Position numbers and translations under genes: made by a program. Shown piece after piece: positions 16,600-25,729 of a stretch of 64,000 nt of DNA. The stretch is from CAVWDU01 sp963753815 (GTDB lineage Bacteria; Pseudomonadota; Gammaproteobacteria; Pseudomonadales; Halieaceae): assembly GCA_963753815.1 (NCBI GenBank), contig CAVWDU010000003.1, positions 2,056,747 through 2,120,746 on the forward strand, written 5' to 3'. The notes under the pieces were generated by a model, which searched no databases, was not told the DNA's origin, and saw nothing but the letters and a program-made list of their open reading frames with translations. Within the stretch, counting starts at the first letter, position 1, and every line of letters starts with the position of its first letter.

Positions 16600-19500
16600 A
16601 TGAGTGAGTTTGACAGCAACAAGGGCTTGATCGCCTGGTTTGCGCGCAATCCTGTCGCTGCCAACCTGTTGATGGTGCTGATCATTGCCCTTGGGCTTTT
16701 GTCGGTCTACACCATCAAAAAAGACATTATGCCCACCATCGACAGCCACATGATCCAGGTTATGCAGGTGTATCCGGGTGCCGCACCGAGCGAGGTCGAA
16801 AAGGGGATCGTGCTCAAGATCGAAGAAGCGGTCAAGGACGTAGACGGCATCAAGCGCATCGAGTCACGCGCCTACGACTCTGCGGCCAACATAAGAATAG
16901 AGGCGCAGCATGGGATTGATATCGATACCCTGCTCAACGAAGTAAAAATACAAATAGATAGCATAGCCACTTTCCCGGAAGAAGCTGAACGCCCCGTCAT
17001 TTCCAAAGTTGACTGGATGGCTCATGCCGTGCAGTTGCAGTTGTTTGGCAATATCACTGAGCGTTCCGGAAAACTGCTCGCCGAGGAAATGAAGCAGGAG
17101 ATGCTGGCGCTGGCAGATGTGGGGCGGATAGAAATTCACGGTGTGCGGGACAGCGAGATTACGATTGAAATCGACGAATCCCTTTTGCGTAAATATGGGC
17201 TCACCCTGGGACAGGTTGCACAGACAATCGCCGCCGGTTCTATCGACCTGCCCGCTGGCAGTATCCGCGCTGAGAGCGGGGACATTTTATTGCGTACCCG
17301 TGGCCAGGCCTACGACCAGAAGCAGTTTGAGCAGGTGGTACTGCTAAGCTGGCCCGACGGCACCCGGCTCACCCTGGGTGACATTGCCAACATCAATGAC
17401 GGTTTTGTCGAAACCGAGGGGTTTGCTGTTTTTGACGATGCCTACACTGTGGCCTTGACGGCTTACGCGGTTGGCGACCAGGACATTATTAAAGTGGCGG
17501 ATGCGGTGAAAGACTATATGCAGCGCAAAGCCGCGACCCTGCCCGAGGGGGTGCATCTGGACTACTGGGCAGACACGACCTATTACCTCGATCAACGGCT
17601 GTCGATGATGCTGCGCAATCTGGGTCTTGGCGCGATCCTGGTGTTTATCACCCTGGGCTTGTTTATGGAGCTGCGCATTGCCTTTTGGGTAATGCTGGGA
17701 CTGCCGATCTGTTTTCTTGGCGCATTGGCCATGCTGCCGATGCCCGGGATTGGTGTCAGTATCAATATGATGAGCCTGTTCGGCTTTATCCTGGTGTTGG
17801 GGATTGTGGTTGACGACGCCATTATCATTGGCGAGAGCGTGCACGACAGCGTGCGTCGCCACGGCCACTCCCTTGATCGGGTGATTTTGGGCGCCCAGCG
17901 GGTGGCGATGCCCGCGACCTTCGGGGTGCTTACAACCATTGCTGCGTTTGCCCCCACCCTTTTTATGCAGGGCCCGTATGCCAATTTCCTGTTGTCATTC
18001 GGCGCTGTTGTAATTCTCTGCCTGCTGTTTTCTCTGATTGAATCAAAATGGATTCTGCCCGCCCACCTGGCTCACTCTGGCAGTGGCGGTTGGCTTCATT
18101 CGCGTCACCAGGAGCGCCTGCAGCAAGCCAATAACCAGGCGCTCGACCGGTTTATTGCCCATTATTATCGGCCATTTCTCGAAAAGACCATCGCCCGTCG
18201 GTATAACACGGTGGCAGTTTTCCTCGGGGTCTTGATTCTGGTGTTTGGCCTGATAGCCGGTGGTTGGATTCGCTACGTGATGATGACGGACCAGGCGGGA
18301 GACTATATCCAGGCCAATCTGGAAATGGTGCGTGGTACCCCCGACTACAAAACCCGTGAGGCCCTGTTGCAGATGCGCGCGGCACTGAGTGAGATTGAGA
18401 CTGAGTACCAACAGCAACATGGTGAGGACGAAAAATTTTACCAGCACATCTTTAGCTACGGCCTTGACGGTCGTATTGGTTTTTTCATGATTGAGTTGGT
18501 GCGACCCGAGGTGCGCAAATTGGAGGCCAGGGAGCTGGTTCAACGCTGGCGGGAAAAGGTGGGCGATATCCCCGGTGCCAGAGTGCTGTCATTCACTGAA
18601 CTGGAAGGTCCGGGAGACAAGGACCTGAAGTTCAATATTGTTGGCAAGGACCGGGAGCAACTGCAACTCGCCGCCAGTGAGTTGGAAGAAAAGCTGCGCA
18701 GTTACTATGGTGTCTTCGATATCGAAAACGGTTCTGCTGACCTGGTCAACGAGATTCACATTGATATCAAACCCGGTGCCGAGGCCCTTGGTCTCAGCCT
18801 GTTTGACGTTGGCCGCCAGGTCCGGGACGCATTTTATGGCTCTGAGGCGCAGCGCCTGCAGCGCGGTAACGATGAAGTGAAAGTGATGGTACGCTACCCC
18901 CGGCATGAACGCCGCACGGTGGCGGATCTTGAAAATATGTATATTCGTACCCCTGATGGCAGCGAAGTACCGTTGATGTCGGTGGCCGAGCTGGAATTCA
19001 AACCAGCCATGGCTGAGTCGATAAGGGTAAACCGGGCGACCGCAGTGCCGGTTTCGGCGGAAGTTAACAAGGCCGTGCTGGAGCCGAACAAAGTGGTGCG
19101 GGAGATAACCGGCCCGTTTTTTGCCGAACAGGTGAAGAAATATCCCGACCTGATTTACAAACTTGACGGCGATGCGCTGGAAAGTAAGAACATCGAAGAT
19201 TACATGTTCAAGGGCTTTCTATTGTCGCTGTTTGCGATCTATGCGTTGCTGGCCATTCCACTCAAGTCCTATGTCCAACCACTGATGGTAATGAGTGTGA
19301 TTCCGTTCGGGGTCATTGGCGCCGCTATTGGCCATGTCATTATGGGTGGAATGCCCCTTAGCATGATGTCGCTGATGGGTGTGATCGCGTTGTCGGGCGT
19401 GGTGGTGAATGACAGCCTCATACTGGTGGAATTTGTTAACCGGGATGTGCGCGACAAAGGTGTAGCTATACAGAAGGCTGTGGTGGATGCCGGCTGTCGT

Positions 19501-19746
19501 CGCTTTCGGGCTATCCTGCTCACATCTTTGACCACTTTCCTGGGTATACTACCGATGCTGCTGGAAGGCAGTGCCGAGGCCCAGTTTATGGTTCCCATGG
19601 CGGTCTCGCTCGGGTTCGGGATAGTATTCGCAACCGTTATTTCGCTATTTTTCGTCCCCAATCTGTACGTCATTCTTGAAGATATTAAAGCGCTGTTGGC
19701 TGGCTCGAAAAGCGGCGATCAGAGCTGCCGGGGAGGGCAAGCATAA
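16600..19746 (+). CDS. RND-family efflux transporter permease
   Basis: A 1048-residue permease of usual RND length. TM1 lies at NPVAANLLMVLIIALGLLSVY, followed by a large periplasmic porter domain, TM2-6 (about residues 335-480), the TM4 proton-relay motif GIVVDDAIIIGES, a second porter domain, and TM8-12 from about residue 855 with GVVVNDSLILVEFVN. It exports small molecules using the proton gradient together with the upstream adaptor. Substrates cannot be predicted. Position after the steroid cluster hints at, but does not show, export of hydrophobic compounds. Confidence 0.93.
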   Translation: MSEFDSNKGLIAWFARNPVAANLLMVLIIALGLLSVYTIKKDIMPTIDSHMIQVMQVYPGAAPSEVEKGIVLKIEEAVKDVDGIKRIESRAYDSAANIRIEAQHGIDIDTLLNEVKIQIDSIATFPEEAERPVISKVDWMAHAVQLQLFGNITERSGKLLAEEMKQEMLALADVGRIEIHGVRDSEITIEIDESLLRKYGLTLGQVAQTIAAGSIDLPAGSIRAESGDILLRTRGQAYDQKQFEQVVLLSWPDGTRLTLGDIANINDGFVETEGFAVFDDAYTVALTAYAVGDQDIIKVADAVKDYMQRKAATLPEGVHLDYWADTTYYLDQRLSMMLRNLGLGAILVFITLGLFMELRIAFWVMLGLPICFLGALAMLPMPGIGVSINMMSLFGFILVLGIVVDDAIIIGESVHDSVRRHGHSLDRVILGAQRVAMPATFGVLTTIAAFAPTLFMQGPYANFLLSFGAVVILCLLFSLIESKWILPAHLAHSGSGGWLHSRHQERLQQANNQALDRFIAHYYRPFLEKTIARRYNTVAVFLGVLILVFGLIAGGWIRYVMMTDQAGDYIQANLEMVRGTPDYKTREALLQMRAALSEIETEYQQQHGEDEKFYQHIFSYGLDGRIGFFMIELVRPEVRKLEARELVQRWREKVGDIPGARVLSFTELEGPGDKDLKFNIVGKDREQLQLAASELEEKLRSYYGVFDIENGSADLVNEIHIDIKPGAEALGLSLFDVGRQVRDAFYGSEAQRLQRGNDEVKVMVRYPRHERRTVADLENMYIRTPDGSEVPLMSVAELEFKPAMAESIRVNRATAVPVSAEVNKAVLEPNKVVREITGPFFAEQVKKYPDLIYKLDGDALESKNIEDYMFKGFLLSLFAIYALLAIPLKSYVQPLMVMSVIPFGVIGAAIGHVIMGGMPLSMMSLMGVIALSGVVVNDSLILVEFVNRDVRDKGVAIQKAVVDAGCRRFRAILLTSLTTFLGILPMLLEGSAEAQFMVPMAVSLGFGIVFATVISLFFVPNLYVILEDIKALLAGSKSGDQSCRGGQA

Positions 19747-19892
19747 AACCTGCCCGCATTCGGGAGAAATTGCCGTGGGCTATGCGGTTTTGCACTTTTT
19801 CTCTGCTCCCGGTTCGGTTCTTCAGGACTTGAAATCCGTCTCCAATTTCTTTTTAATTTCGCGTTTTTCCACAGCAACAGGTGAGGTACTGC

Positions 19893-20831
19893 ATGATTGA
19901 GATAAGCCATCTCAGTAAGGAGTTTGGCCATTTCGAGGCGGTTAAGGATCTAAGCTTCAAGGTTTCCCCCGGCGAAGTGTTGGGCTTTTTGGGCCCCAAT
20001 GGCGCCGGCAAGACCACCACTATGCGGATGATTACCGGTTTTATCGCGCCCAGCAGTGGCTCGGTGTCGATATACGGGCACGATATCCAAAACGACCCCA
20101 TGGGCGCCAAGCGCCTGATGGGTTATCTGCCAGAAGGTGCGCCGGCTTACGGTGATATGACACCCGCTCGTTTTCTGGCTTTTGTGGCGGATATTCGTGG
20201 CCTGCGGGGCGCGCAAAAAAAGCAGCAAATGGACGCCATGGTGGCAGACCTGGAGCTGCAATCGGTTTGGCACCAGCCTATAGAAACCCTCTCCAAGGGC
20301 TTCAAACGCCGTGTTGGTCTGGCCCAGGCGCTGATTCACGATCCTCAGGTTTTGGTGCTTGACGAACCCACCGACGGTCTCGACCCGAACCAAAAGCAAC
20401 AAGTGCGAGAGCTTATCCAGCGCATTGCCGCCGACAAGATTATCCTTGTGTCAACGCATATTCTGGAAGAAGTCAACGCGGTATGCAGCCGCGCCATGAT
20501 TATCGCGGCGGGCAGCCTGGTGGCAGACGGCAGCCCGGCGCAGTTGCAGGCGCGCTCACGTACCCACGGCGCGGTGGTGTTACAGTTGCCGGCTCGCGAC
20601 GGTCTGGCCCAGGAGTTGGCCGCCATACCGGGTGTCGCGGAGGTAGTAGCAGATAACTTGCAGGCGGGGCGCTACACGCTGATTCCCCAGCCCGGAGAAG
20701 ACATTCTGTTGGCGGTATCCGCTCATGTGGGCCGAGCCGGCTGGCAGATAGAAGAGCTGCGCCAGGAGGTGGGGCGCCTCGATGATGTTTTCAGAGCCCT
20801 CACATCGCAAGCCGGGGAGGAACTGCACTGA
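19893..20831 (+). CDS. ABC transporter ATP-binding protein, GldA/NatA type
   Basis: A 312-residue ATPase: Walker A GPNGAGKTT, signature motif in the variant form LSKG, Walker B VLVLDEPTDGLDP, switch His in STHILEE. The C-terminal extension (about 220-312) is typical of ABC-2 exporter ATPases of the GldA group. The ATG at 19893 follows AGGTGAGGT. It overlaps the permease gene by one base (TGATG). With the next two genes it forms a Gld-type ABC module. In Bacteroidetes such genes serve gliding; in Proteobacteria the role is unknown, so no gliding function is inferred. Confidence 0.9.
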   Translation: MIEISHLSKEFGHFEAVKDLSFKVSPGEVLGFLGPNGAGKTTTMRMITGFIAPSSGSVSIYGHDIQNDPMGAKRLMGYLPEGAPAYGDMTPARFLAFVADIRGLRGAQKKQQMDAMVADLELQSVWHQPIETLSKGFKRRVGLAQALIHDPQVLVLDEPTDGLDPNQKQQVRELIQRIAADKIILVSTHILEEVNAVCSRAMIIAAGSLVADGSPAQLQARSRTHGAVVLQLPARDGLAQELAAIPGVAEVVADNLQAGRYTLIPQPGEDILLAVSAHVGRAGWQIEELRQEVGRLDDVFRALTSQAGEELH

Positions 20832-21568
20832 TGGGCGGAAACGTGGGAGCAATTTTCCGGCGCGAGTTGGCATCGTATTTTTCGACGCCCCTGGCTTATG
20901 TGTTTATCGTGATATTTCTGGTGCTTACAGGGATTTTTACCTTCTATATGGGAAGCTTCTATGAGCGGGGGCAGGCCGACCTGGCGCCGTTTTTCAATTA
21001 TCATCCATGGCTCTACCTATTCCTCGTGCCTGCTGTATCCATGCGCCTCTGGGCGGAGGAGCGCAAGTCGGGCAGCATTGAGCTGCTTTTGACCTTGCCG
21101 GTTCGTACCTGGCAGGCAGTGGTTGGTAAATTTTTTGCTGCCTGGGTGTTTACCGGTCTGGCTCTGGCACTCACTTTTCCGCTTTGGGTGACGGTCAACT
21201 ACCTGGGTGAACCGGACAACGGCGTTATCCTGGCTGCTTATATCGGCAGCTGGCTGATGGCCGGTGTCTATCTCGCTATTGGTGGCTGTATATCTGCTGC
21301 GACCAACAATCAGGTTATCGCTTTTATTCTAACGGTATCGGTCTGCTTTCTTTTTGTTGCCGCAGGCTCTCCCATCGTAATGAACCTGTTTACCTCTTGG
21401 TCCGACAGTCGTCTTTGGAGCGCTATCGCCAGTGCCAGTTTTCTGGTGCGGTTCGATTCGATCAGCAAAGGCGTACTCGACTTCAGGGATCTGTTTTATT
21501 TTGGCTGGATGATGGTTTTGTGGCTTGCTGCAACGGTCATCGTTATCGATATGAAGAAGGCACAATAG
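20831..21568 (+). CDS. ABC-2 type permease, GldF-like
   Basis: A 245-residue membrane protein with six predicted helices (for example YFSTPLAYVFIVIFLVLTGI, LYLFLVPAVSMRLWAEE, FFAAWVFTGLALALTFPLWV). The motif RLWAEERKSGSIELLLTLPV is typical of ABC-2 permeases. It is translationally coupled to the ATPase upstream and lies two bases before the GldG-like gene. Likely forms the membrane channel of the complex. Confidence 0.88.
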   Translation: MGGNVGAIFRRELASYFSTPLAYVFIVIFLVLTGIFTFYMGSFYERGQADLAPFFNYHPWLYLFLVPAVSMRLWAEERKSGSIELLLTLPVRTWQAVVGKFFAAWVFTGLALALTFPLWVTVNYLGEPDNGVILAAYIGSWLMAGVYLAIGGCISAATNNQVIAFILTVSVCFLFVAAGSPIVMNLFTSWSDSRLWSAIASASFLVRFDSISKGVLDFRDLFYFGWMMVLWLAATVIVIDMKKAQ

Positions 21569-21570
21569 AC

Positions 21571-23499
21571 ATGGGAGCGAAGAAGCGTTTTTCTGCGGCA
21601 ATCAAGCTGCTGTTTTTGGGTTTTCTCGGCCTTGCTTTACTGTTGGCGGGGCAGTCGTGGTTCAAGCATATGCGGGTTGACCTCACCGAAGACAAGGTTT
21701 TCACCCTGTCTGACGGCACCCTCAATATAGTCCGCGATCTGCAACAACCCGTCGAGTTGTTGTTTTTCTATTCCGAGAAAGCCATGCGTGAGACACCGAC
21801 ATTGCGTAACTATGCCCAGCGCATTGAAAATGTGCTGGAAGAGTTTGCGCTGTTGTCGGATGGCAAGCTGGAACTTAGGAAAATTGATCCCGAGCCATTC
21901 TCGGAGATGGAAGATCGGGCCGCCGGGCTGGGAATGCAGGCGGTGCCGGTGAGAGTCGGTGCGCCACAGTTGTACCTGGGCCTTGCTGCGGTGGGCGCCA
22001 ATGGCAGCGAGGAAGTCATCACATTTTTCCATCCTAATCGGCAGCAGTTCCTGGAGTACGATATTGCCAAGGCTATATACCTGGCCGCTCGTGAGGCACC
22101 CCCCAAAATTGGTCTGATCAGTGGCCTGCCGGTAAACGGTGGCCTTGATATGGCAAGTCGTTCGATGAACCGACCCTGGGCATCGGTACAGCAGTTGAAG
22201 CAGCTTTATGATATTGCTGATCTCGGCCCGAGCCCGCTGCAGATTCCTGAAGACGTCGATTTACTGTTGGTCATACACCCGGCAACGATAGGGGAGCAGG
22301 CGCTCTATGCCATCGACCAATTTGTTTTGTCGGGCCGTAATGCAATTGTGTTTGTCGACCCCTTTGCCGAGACGGCCGCCGCGGAGCCGGGCTCAGTGCC
22401 CATGCCCGGCAGCGTGCCAACCGCCTCCGGGTTGCCACGCCTGTTCACGGCCTGGGGTGTCGAAATGGTGCCGGACAAGGTGCTGGGAGATGCCTCCCAC
22501 GCGATGTTGGTGAATATAGCCGACGATCAGCCCCCGGCCCGCAACCTGACCCTGCTGGGCCTGGGCGGTGCCAATATCGCCGGCGGCGAACTGGTGACCG
22601 AGGGTCTGGACACCTTGAACCTGTCCAGTACCGGGGCCTGGCGTACCTTGGAAAACGCGACCACCGAGTGGCGCGACCTGGTGTGGTCATCCAAGGCTGC
22701 CGCGCTGATCGAGGTGAGCAGCCTTGAGGATCTTATGGACCCCAATCGTCTGTTTGACAGCTTTGTCCCGGATGGCGTCACCCATGTTATAGCGGGTCAA
22801 TTGTCGGGTGAAGTTAGTAGCGCATTTCCCGAAGGAAAGCCTGCTATCGCTGCTGACACGACGACGGAAACTGCAGCAGATTCCGGCGCCGAAAAGGCTG
22901 CTGATGAGCAGGCCGACGATCTGGTAAATACCGAAATGGGCCTGCAGGGGGGCACGATTAACGTACTTTTAGTTGCCGATACCGACCTGCTAACGGATCG
23001 CTTATGGGTGCAAGCCCAAACGTTTTTTGGTCAGCCGGTATTGTCGCCATTTGCCGACAACGGGTCGCTGCTTATTAACGCAGCCGACTACCTGGTTGGT
23101 AGCGGCGACCTGATCTCGATTCGCGGTCGGGGAACTTACAATCGGCCCTTTACCCGGGTACATGAGATCCAGCGAGCAGCGGAGGAGGACTATCGGGCCA
23201 CAGCCGATGAGTTGACTGCTCAGTTAGAGGCTACAGAGCGGAAACTGACCGAGTTGCAGCAATTGAAGACCGGTGAGGACAAGCAGGTGCTGAGCCCGGA
23301 GCAGGAGCAAGCGGTTGATCAATTCCTGGCGCAGAAGCTGGAGATTCGCAAATCGCTGCGCGAGGTGCAGCATCAATTGACCCGCGATATTGAGACTCTG
23401 GGAACACGCCTCAAGCTGATCAATATTGGGCTGATTCCAGTGCTGCTAACTCTAGTGATGTTGGCTTTCAGTTTGTTGCGACGGCGGCGCCAGTACTAA
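21571..23499 (+). CDS. GldG-family ABC-transporter accessory protein
   Basis: A 642-residue protein with an N-terminal membrane helix (residues 9-28), a GldG/ABC_transp_aux extracytoplasmic region (VDLTEDKVFTLSDGTLNIVRDL and following), a long insertion rich in Ala/Glu/Thr around residues 425-465, a coiled coil near 560-600, and a C-terminal helix (about 617-637) followed by RRRRQY. The start is the ATG at 21571, two bases after the permease stop; the longer open frame upstream runs inside the permease gene. Function of the family outside gliding bacteria is unknown. Confidence 0.85.
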   Translation: MGAKKRFSAAIKLLFLGFLGLALLLAGQSWFKHMRVDLTEDKVFTLSDGTLNIVRDLQQPVELLFFYSEKAMRETPTLRNYAQRIENVLEEFALLSDGKLELRKIDPEPFSEMEDRAAGLGMQAVPVRVGAPQLYLGLAAVGANGSEEVITFFHPNRQQFLEYDIAKAIYLAAREAPPKIGLISGLPVNGGLDMASRSMNRPWASVQQLKQLYDIADLGPSPLQIPEDVDLLLVIHPATIGEQALYAIDQFVLSGRNAIVFVDPFAETAAAEPGSVPMPGSVPTASGLPRLFTAWGVEMVPDKVLGDASHAMLVNIADDQPPARNLTLLGLGGANIAGGELVTEGLDTLNLSSTGAWRTLENATTEWRDLVWSSKAAALIEVSSLEDLMDPNRLFDSFVPDGVTHVIAGQLSGEVSSAFPEGKPAIAADTTTETAADSGAEKAADEQADDLVNTEMGLQGGTINVLLVADTDLLTDRLWVQAQTFFGQPVLSPFADNGSLLINAADYLVGSGDLISIRGRGTYNRPFTRVHEIQRAAEEDYRATADELTAQLEATERKLTELQQLKTGEDKQVLSPEQEQAVDQFLAQKLEIRKSLREVQHQLTRDIETLGTRLKLINIGLIPVLLTLVMLAFSLLRRRRQY

Positions 23500-23562
23500 T
23501 AAACCAATTAGCGCAGTCCAGGGTTGGGTGACACCGAACTAAGTCATCCTCCCCCGGATGCC

Positions 23563-24150
23563 TTATGAGCCGTCACATTGCGGAGCGCGATTTTCGTCAG
23601 CGCGAATTGTGCGAAGCGTGCGCACGGCATCCTTCAGCTTGCGTTCGGTGTCGTTGCGGTCGAGCAGGGCAGGGTCGTTCTTTTCCAGTGTGGGATAAAG
23701 AGTCGCGGCTTTTTCGTAATTGTTCTGGTCGGCGTAGGCAAGCGTTTCAAGCCAGATGCCGCTCAGGGCGTAATTACGATCCTTGTTCTGCTGGCCACTG
23801 GCAGCAAGATCCAGGGCCTTGTTGTAATCGCAGCGAACCAGTGCCAGATAGCCGTTGTAGTTATCCTCACCGAACTCAGCGGCGTAGCGTTGTTGCTGCT
23901 TTTTGTCTACGCTCGCACCGCTGGCGGCGCCAGCTGCCGCGCCACTGGCGGCACCGATAGCGGCGCCGGCAGCGGCGCCTCCCAGGGCGTCGCCACCAAA
24001 AATTAAACTGCTGACCAGCCCGCCAACCGCGCCGCCGATAGCGCCACTACTGGCACCTTGTTTGGCACCAGCAGAGCTATTGGGGCCGGCACAGCCTGTT
24101 GCCAGGCAGGCAGAAACAGTAATGGCGACAATATATTTGGATAGATTCAT
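23563..24150 (-). CDS. Glycine-zipper lipoprotein
   Basis: A 195-residue protein. An N-terminal signal ends in a lipobox-like LATGC (Cys20), so it is probably lipid-anchored. A Gly/Ala-rich glycine-zipper stretch (GAIGGAVGGLVSSLIFGG and GAASGAAAGAASG, about residues 35-80) precedes a soluble, Asp/Asn-rich C-terminal domain with a possible tetratricopeptide-like helical pair. The start is taken at the ATG that begins the signal peptide (24150) rather than 15 codons upstream. It is convergent with the Gld-type operon. Function unknown; glycine zippers often insert into or contact membranes. Confidence 0.75.
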   Translation of the reverse strand: MNLSKYIVAITVSACLATGCAGPNSSAGAKQGASSGAIGGAVGGLVSSLIFGGDALGGAAAGAAIGAASGAAAGAASGASVDKKQQQRYAAEFGEDNYNGYLALVRCDYNKALDLAASGQQNKDRNYALSGIWLETLAYADQNNYEKAATLYPTLEKNDPALLDRNDTERKLKDAVRTLRTIRADENRAPQCDGS

Positions 24151-24323
24151 CGGGTCGATACCTTGGTGAGTTCGTGCTGCATCTCTATTGTGCAAAATTC
24201 TGGAGCATTATTGTAGGCCAGCGGACAAGGCTATGGCCAGAGCACCTGAACCTGAGGTGACATCGAATGAATCCGAGGTGCCCTGGATCGGTGGCGCAGC
24301 AGGATTTTAAGCATATAGGGAAT

Positions 24324-24332
24324 TGGTATAAC
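24324..24332 (+). promoter_or_regulatory. Extended -10 promoter for cysH
   Basis: TGGTATAAC is an extended -10 element (TGN plus TATAAC) 68 bases upstream of the cysH start. A weak TTTTAA lies 16 bases further upstream. Prediction by eye. Confidence 0.35.
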
Positions 24333-24399
24333 CTTTTTGTTGCAGTGGAAACAACGATTCTCTATATTTCCGCTCCCATCAGGCAAAAAGGAACAGGCG

Positions 24400-25080
24400 A
24401 TGGCCCTCGGCGGGTTAGTGACCCTGGCAACGGAACCTTTGGACAGCGCAATCGACAATCTGGATTTGGCAGAGCAGAACGCTATTTTGCGGGATTATTC
24501 CGCCGAAGATATTGTGCGCTGGGCCTTGGCTTTGAACGAGCCCATCATGGCCAGCACCAGCTTTAGCCCCAACTCAGCGGTAATGCTGCACCTGGTGTCG
24601 AAAATTGCCCCTGAGTTACCGATTATCTGGGTAGATAGTGGCTACAACACTCGCGATACCTATCTGGTAGCGGAGCAGCTGATTGCTGATCTGAAACTCA
24701 ATATTCGGGTTTATACCCCGCGTATGACCGCCGCCCGGCGCGATGCACTGATGGGGATTCCAATGCCAGGGGAAGACGAATCACTGCATCGGGAGTTCAC
24801 GCGTCAGGTTAAGCTTGAGCCTTTTTCACGGGCGATTGAAGATTTCAAGCCGAGGATCTGGTTGGCCGGTATTCGGGCGGAAGAGACGGCTTTTCGCAAG
24901 ACCCTGAATATCCTGTCGTGGGACAACCGCGGCATTTTGAAAGTAGCGCCGCTGTTTCACCTCAATGAAACCCAGCTTGAAGACTACATGGCCCGTTACG
25001 ACCTGCCGAGCTGCCGCAAGTATTTCGATCCCACCAAGGTCGCAGACGACCGCGAGTGTGGACTCCATACCGGCGCCTGA
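24400..25080 (+). CDS. cysH: Phosphoadenylyl-sulfate (PAPS) reductase
   Basis: A 226-residue PAPS reductase. The N-domain has STSFSPNSAVMLHLV (PP-loop-like), WVDSGYNTRDTY, and the C-terminal redox motif ECGLHTG with Cys220. It lacks the paired CC and CxxC cysteines that bind the 4Fe-4S cluster of APS reductases, so PAPS is the likely substrate, reduced with thioredoxin to sulfite in assimilatory sulfate reduction. ATG 24400 follows AAGGAA with good spacing. It stands alone, convergent with the DUF2489 gene 11 bases away. Confidence 0.9.
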   Translation: MALGGLVTLATEPLDSAIDNLDLAEQNAILRDYSAEDIVRWALALNEPIMASTSFSPNSAVMLHLVSKIAPELPIIWVDSGYNTRDTYLVAEQLIADLKLNIRVYTPRMTAARRDALMGIPMPGEDESLHREFTRQVKLEPFSRAIEDFKPRIWLAGIRAEETAFRKTLNILSWDNRGILKVAPLFHLNETQLEDYMARYDLPSCRKYFDPTKVADDRECGLHTGA

Positions 25081-25090
25081 GCGCCCCTTC

Positions 25091-25549
25091 CTAACTAAAA
25101 TCGTCTACCAGCCGTTGCAGGCTATCCCGTAACTGCTGTGGTTGTTGTTTCTCCAACTGTTGCATCTGTTCGCGGTACTGCCGTTGCTCTGCTCTGCCCA
25201 GGTTGCGCCACTGTTCTAGTCGCGGAATATGAGCGGTAGCCTCGCTCAGGTGGAATATCGGGGCGTAGTGTTGTCGCGGTCGGTTGCCGTTGTCGAGATA
25301 GTCAAGCAGGGTTGCGATACGAATAGCCGCCTCCGTGGTGTCGACCTGTTGGCTCAGAGCACCTTTTGCCAGCACTACAACACTCATTCGCGCCTGTTGT
25401 TTGGCAGGACTGTCGGATGCTTCCGCAGGCGAACCCTGTGCCCTCGAGCTGCTATACACCCGGTAGAGCAGGGCGCTGGCCCACGCCGTCAGGCCTACGA
25501 TAATAACGAAAGCCAGAATAATGAAAGGAGTCAGGGTGCTGCTTTCCAT
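25091..25549 (-). CDS. DUF2489-like single-span membrane protein
   Basis: A 152-residue protein with one N-terminal helix (residues 8-30, PFIILAFVIIVGLTAWASALLY) and a polar cytoplasmic domain ending in a Gln-rich helix (REQMQQLEKQQPQQ). It resembles the uncharacterised DUF2489 family of Gammaproteobacteria, which shares the TEAAIRI.TLLDYL stretch. It faces away from the GGDEF gene across an 180-base region that contains a CRP-type palindrome. Function unknown. Confidence 0.7.
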   Translation of the reverse strand: MESSTLTPFIILAFVIIVGLTAWASALLYRVYSSSRAQGSPAEASDSPAKQQARMSVVVLAKGALSQQVDTTEAAIRIATLLDYLDNGNRPRQHYAPIFHLSEATAHIPRLEQWRNLGRAEQRQYREQMQQLEKQQPQQLRDSLQRLVDDFS

Positions 25550-25630
25550 GGTTGGGTTCCAGGCTGGTTGGGCGATAGCGCCTTGCGAGCGGCGATAGGT
25601 CGGACACTTAGTGTGTATACGTCACCATGT

Positions 25631-25646
25631 TGTGATCTCGATCACA
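25631..25646. promoter_or_regulatory. Perfect CRP/Vfr-type palindrome
   Basis: TGTGATCTCGATCACA is an exact match to the CRP consensus TGTGA-N6-TCACA and is fully palindromic. It lies between the divergent DUF2489 gene (start at 25549) and the GGDEF gene (25730). A TAATAA at 25696-25701 would put a + strand start about 70 bases from the site centre, a spacing used by class I CRP promoters. Which gene it controls is not decided by sequence. Confidence 0.7.
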
Positions 25647-25729
25647 ATACCAGTTTAGCAATGATAGCGGGGCGCCCGGGGCTGCTAGCTTTTGTAATAA
25701 ATCAAGCGTAACTGAGTTATGGAAAACCG

